Below are positions 15,187 to 16,800 of a stretch of 16,800 nt of DNA, in pieces. A model generated the notes under the pieces. The model was not told the DNA's origin, did no database searches, and was given only the letters and a program-made list of their open reading frames with translations. Position 1 is the first letter of the stretch, and every line of letters starts with the position of its first letter. The stretch spans positions 1 through 16,800 of the forward strand of contig CAZUAI010000108.1 in NCBI GenBank assembly GCA_964617875.1. Direction: 5' to 3'. Position numbers and translations under genes: made by a program. The stretch comes from CAZMVY01 sp964617875 (GTDB lineage Bacteria; Planctomycetota; Phycisphaerae; UBA1845; PWPN01).

Positions 15187-16479
15187 ATGAAGATTGCCAT
15201 CATCGGCGCCGGCGTCAGCGGGCTGCTGGCCGCCCGCCTGCTTGCGAACGAGCACGATCTCCACGTGTTCGAGGCCAACGACTACGCGGGCGGCCACACG
15301 AACACGGTCGGATTCGATGCCTTCGGTCGTCATTACGCCGCCGACACAGGCTTCATGGTCTTCAACGAACGCACCTATCCGAATTTCGTTCAGATGTTGC
15401 GGCTGTTGGGAGTGGCCGCCCGCGACAGCGACATGAGCTACAGCGTCCGCTGTGCCGAGAGCGGGCTCGAGTATCAGGGCAGTTCGCTCAACGGGTTGTT
15501 TGCTCAGCGGCGCAATCTGCTGCGGCCGTCGTTCTATCGCATGCTGGTGGACATCCTCCGATTCAACCGCCGGTCGCGGGAGTTGCTCAAGGGGCAGAAC
15601 GATGAATTGACGTTGGGCGATTACCTCGGCCAGGGCGGCTATGGCCGAGGCTTCGTCGAGAACTATCTTGTTCCGATGGGCTCGGCAATCTGGTCGGCTC
15701 CACCCGATCGATTCCGCCGGTTTCCGGCTCGGTTCATCGTCAACTTCTTCAACAACCACGGTCTGCTGACGGTATTCGGCCACCCCCAGTGGAAGACCGT
15801 ACAGGGCGGCGCGGTGCGTTATGTGAAAGCGCTGACGAAACCATTTGCAGATCGGATTCGGCTCCGTTGTCCGGTCGTCTCGGTGCGCCGCCATCCCGAC
15901 CGGGTGGTCGTTTCCTGGGAAGGCGGAGGTCCTGAGGCTTTCGACGCCGTCGTCCTGGCCGCTCATTCCGATCAGTCGCTGGCGATGCTCGCCGACGCCA
16001 CCCCGGCCGAACGCGAGATCCTGTCCGCCATCGCCTACCAACGGAACGAGACCGTCCTGCACACGGATTCCTCGTTGCTGCCCCGTTGCCGTCGGGCCTG
16101 GGCCTCGTGGAACTCCTACGTGCCTGCGGAGGAGGGACGGCCGGTCATCCTCACGTACAACCTGAATCGCCTTCAGGGACACACATCCCCCGATCCCATC
16201 TGCGTCACGCTCAACGCCACGGAGTCCATCGACCCGGGCAGGATTCTGCGCCGGCTTGTGTATCATCATCCGGTATACACCCGCGAAGCACTGGCCGCCC
16301 AGAAACGGTTTCACGAGATCAACGGCAAGAACCGGACTTACTTTTGCGGCGCATACTGGGGGCATGGCTTTCACGAGGACGGTGTGAGGAGCGCCTTGGC
16401 GGTCGGAGAATGCTTCGGCAGGCGGATGGAGTCATGCTTAGCTGCATCTACGAAGGACACGTCCGGCATCGCCGGCTGA
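15187..16479 (+). CDS. FAD-dependent amine-oxidase-like oxidoreductase (COG2907 type)
   Basis: The 430-residue product begins directly with an FAD-binding Rossmann motif: IIGAGVSGLLAARLLA, with G-x-G-x-x-G at 7-12 and Glu29 in FEAND to bind the ribose. GGHTNTV follows at 35-41. The C-terminal FAD-contact segment is CGAYWGHGFHEDGVRSAL near the end. This pattern matches the predicted NAD/FAD-binding proteins of COG2907, which are usually encoded beside DUF1365 and cyclopropane-fatty-acid-synthase-like methyltransferases. In proteobacteria such clusters are tied to unusual membrane fatty acids. It would act in the cytoplasm or at the membrane surface on a fatty-acyl or lipid substrate, but its reaction is not established. 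The ATG at 15187 places the Rossmann motif at the N-terminus as expected. The DUF1365 start lies inside its 3' end (46-base overlap). Confidence 0.9.
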   Translation: MKIAIIGAGVSGLLAARLLANEHDLHVFEANDYAGGHTNTVGFDAFGRHYAADTGFMVFNERTYPNFVQMLRLLGVAARDSDMSYSVRCAESGLEYQGSSLNGLFAQRRNLLRPSFYRMLVDILRFNRRSRELLKGQNDELTLGDYLGQGGYGRGFVENYLVPMGSAIWSAPPDRFRRFPARFIVNFFNNHGLLTVFGHPQWKTVQGGAVRYVKALTKPFADRIRLRCPVVSVRRHPDRVVVSWEGGGPEAFDAVVLAAHSDQSLAMLADATPAEREILSAIAYQRNETVLHTDSSLLPRCRRAWASWNSYVPAEEGRPVILTYNLNRLQGHTSPDPICVTLNATESIDPGRILRRLVYHHPVYTREALAAQKRFHEINGKNRTYFCGAYWGHGFHEDGVRSALAVGECFGRRMESCLAASTKDTSGIAG

Positions 16480-16772
16480 GACCCGCCGCGCACGAGTTCC
16501 GGTACGGCTTGTACCTCCTGTACCTGGACCTGGAGGAGTTGCCGTCGCTGCTCAAAGGCGGCTTCGGGCTGAGCCAGACCCGGTTCTCGCCGGCGTCTTT
16601 CTGCCGCGGGGACCACGTGGGCGATCCGGCGATGCCGTTGGCCGACTCCGTCCGCGACCTCGTCAAGGAACGAACGGGATGCACTCCGGCCGGCCCGATC
16701 CGCCTGCTCGCGCTGCCTCGCTGCTTCGGGTACTACTTCAACCCCCTGAGCCTGTACCCCCAAGTTGCATAA
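16434..16772 (+). pseudogene. DUF1365 family protein, truncated in mid-domain
   Basis: The frame encodes 112 residues against roughly 250 for intact DUF1365 (COG3496) proteins. The N-terminal family features are present: IYEGHVRHRRLRPAAHEFRY, then LYLLYLDLEELP, DHVGDP and RLLALPRCFGYYFNPLSLY. Intact members continue after NPLSFY with a Y-C-Y-D-like stretch. Here the match stops at about position 16758 and a TAA follows five codons later. Neither of the other two frames restores the family sequence in the last 40 bases, so a simple frameshift does not explain it. An insertion or rearrangement just before the window end is the likely cause. The ATG at 16434 is chosen because it gives the standard N-terminus; GGAG stands very close before it and translation is probably coupled to the overlapping oxidoreductase gene. 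Confidence 0.75.
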
Positions 16773-16800
16773 TCCGCACCTCGCACGAGCGAAGATCGTA
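16759..16800. other. Unrelated sequence that interrupts DUF1365
   Basis: From about 16759 (CCCCAAGTTGCATAATCCGC and on) the DNA no longer encodes the expected DUF1365 sequence in any frame and is visibly less GC-rich at its beginning. It could be the terminal inverted repeat of an insertion sequence, a recombination junction or an assembly junction. The window ends too soon to decide. Confidence 0.35.

Noticed and set aside
14908..16374. A long N-terminal extension of MlaE
   Set aside because: The frame is open but antisense to the FAD oxidoreductase, shows no domain, and would precede the promoter. The ATG at 14907 gives the normal MlaE length.
16740..16800. A simple frameshift in DUF1365
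   Set aside because: I translated the other two frames of the last 40 bases and neither resumes the family sequence.

Overview
The window is GC-rich, fully bacterial DNA with twelve protein-coding genes, all but one complete, and no rRNA, tRNA or CRISPR array that I can see. An uncultured or little-studied member of the Planctomycetota (Phycisphaerae-like) is my best guess. The reasons are a secreted formylglycine-type sulfatase, a URO-D-superfamily protein of a kind common in planctomycete and Lentisphaerae genomes, an MCE/Mla lipid transporter (so a Gram-negative envelope), and a remnant of an RHS/YD-repeat protein. This placement is inference; there is no phylogenetic marker gene in the window.

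Layout. Positions 1-536 hold no intact gene: there are two perfect tetraloop hairpins, an RHS-repeat remnant on the minus strand and a possible promoter. A P2-type cation ATPase (537-3284, +) and a Na+/phosphate cotransporter with a C-terminal PhoU-like domain (3428-5116, +) form an ion-transport pair, closed by a hairpin that straddles the stop codon of the second gene. A three-gene minus-strand operon follows, transcribed from 8180 down to 5159: a DhnA-type class I aldolase, a URO-D-like protein and an amidohydrolase-2 TIM-barrel hydrolase. A secreted sulfatase (8291-10006, +) is transcribed divergently from it. I read these four genes as one catabolic module, possibly for a sulfated sugar or similar carbohydrate. 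It is the best candidate for an undescribed pathway here.

From 14907 down to 10150 five minus-strand genes follow: mlaE, mlaF and mlaD (tightly coupled, with a good sigma-70-like promoter and a hairpin leader), then an aldo/keto reductase and an NAD-dependent sugar-nucleotide-type epimerase. Divergent from mlaE is an FAD-dependent COG2907-type oxidoreductase (15187-16479, +) that overlaps the start of a DUF1365 gene. This pair is widely found next to cyclopropane-fatty-acid-synthase-like methyltransferases, so it points to fatty-acid or membrane-lipid modification, which fits its position beside a lipid transporter. The DUF1365 gene breaks off in mid-domain about 40 bases before the window ends and is followed by unrelated sequence. 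It is probably disrupted by an insertion or a rearrangement.

Many long open frames lie antisense to these genes, a consequence of the high GC content, and were not annotated.
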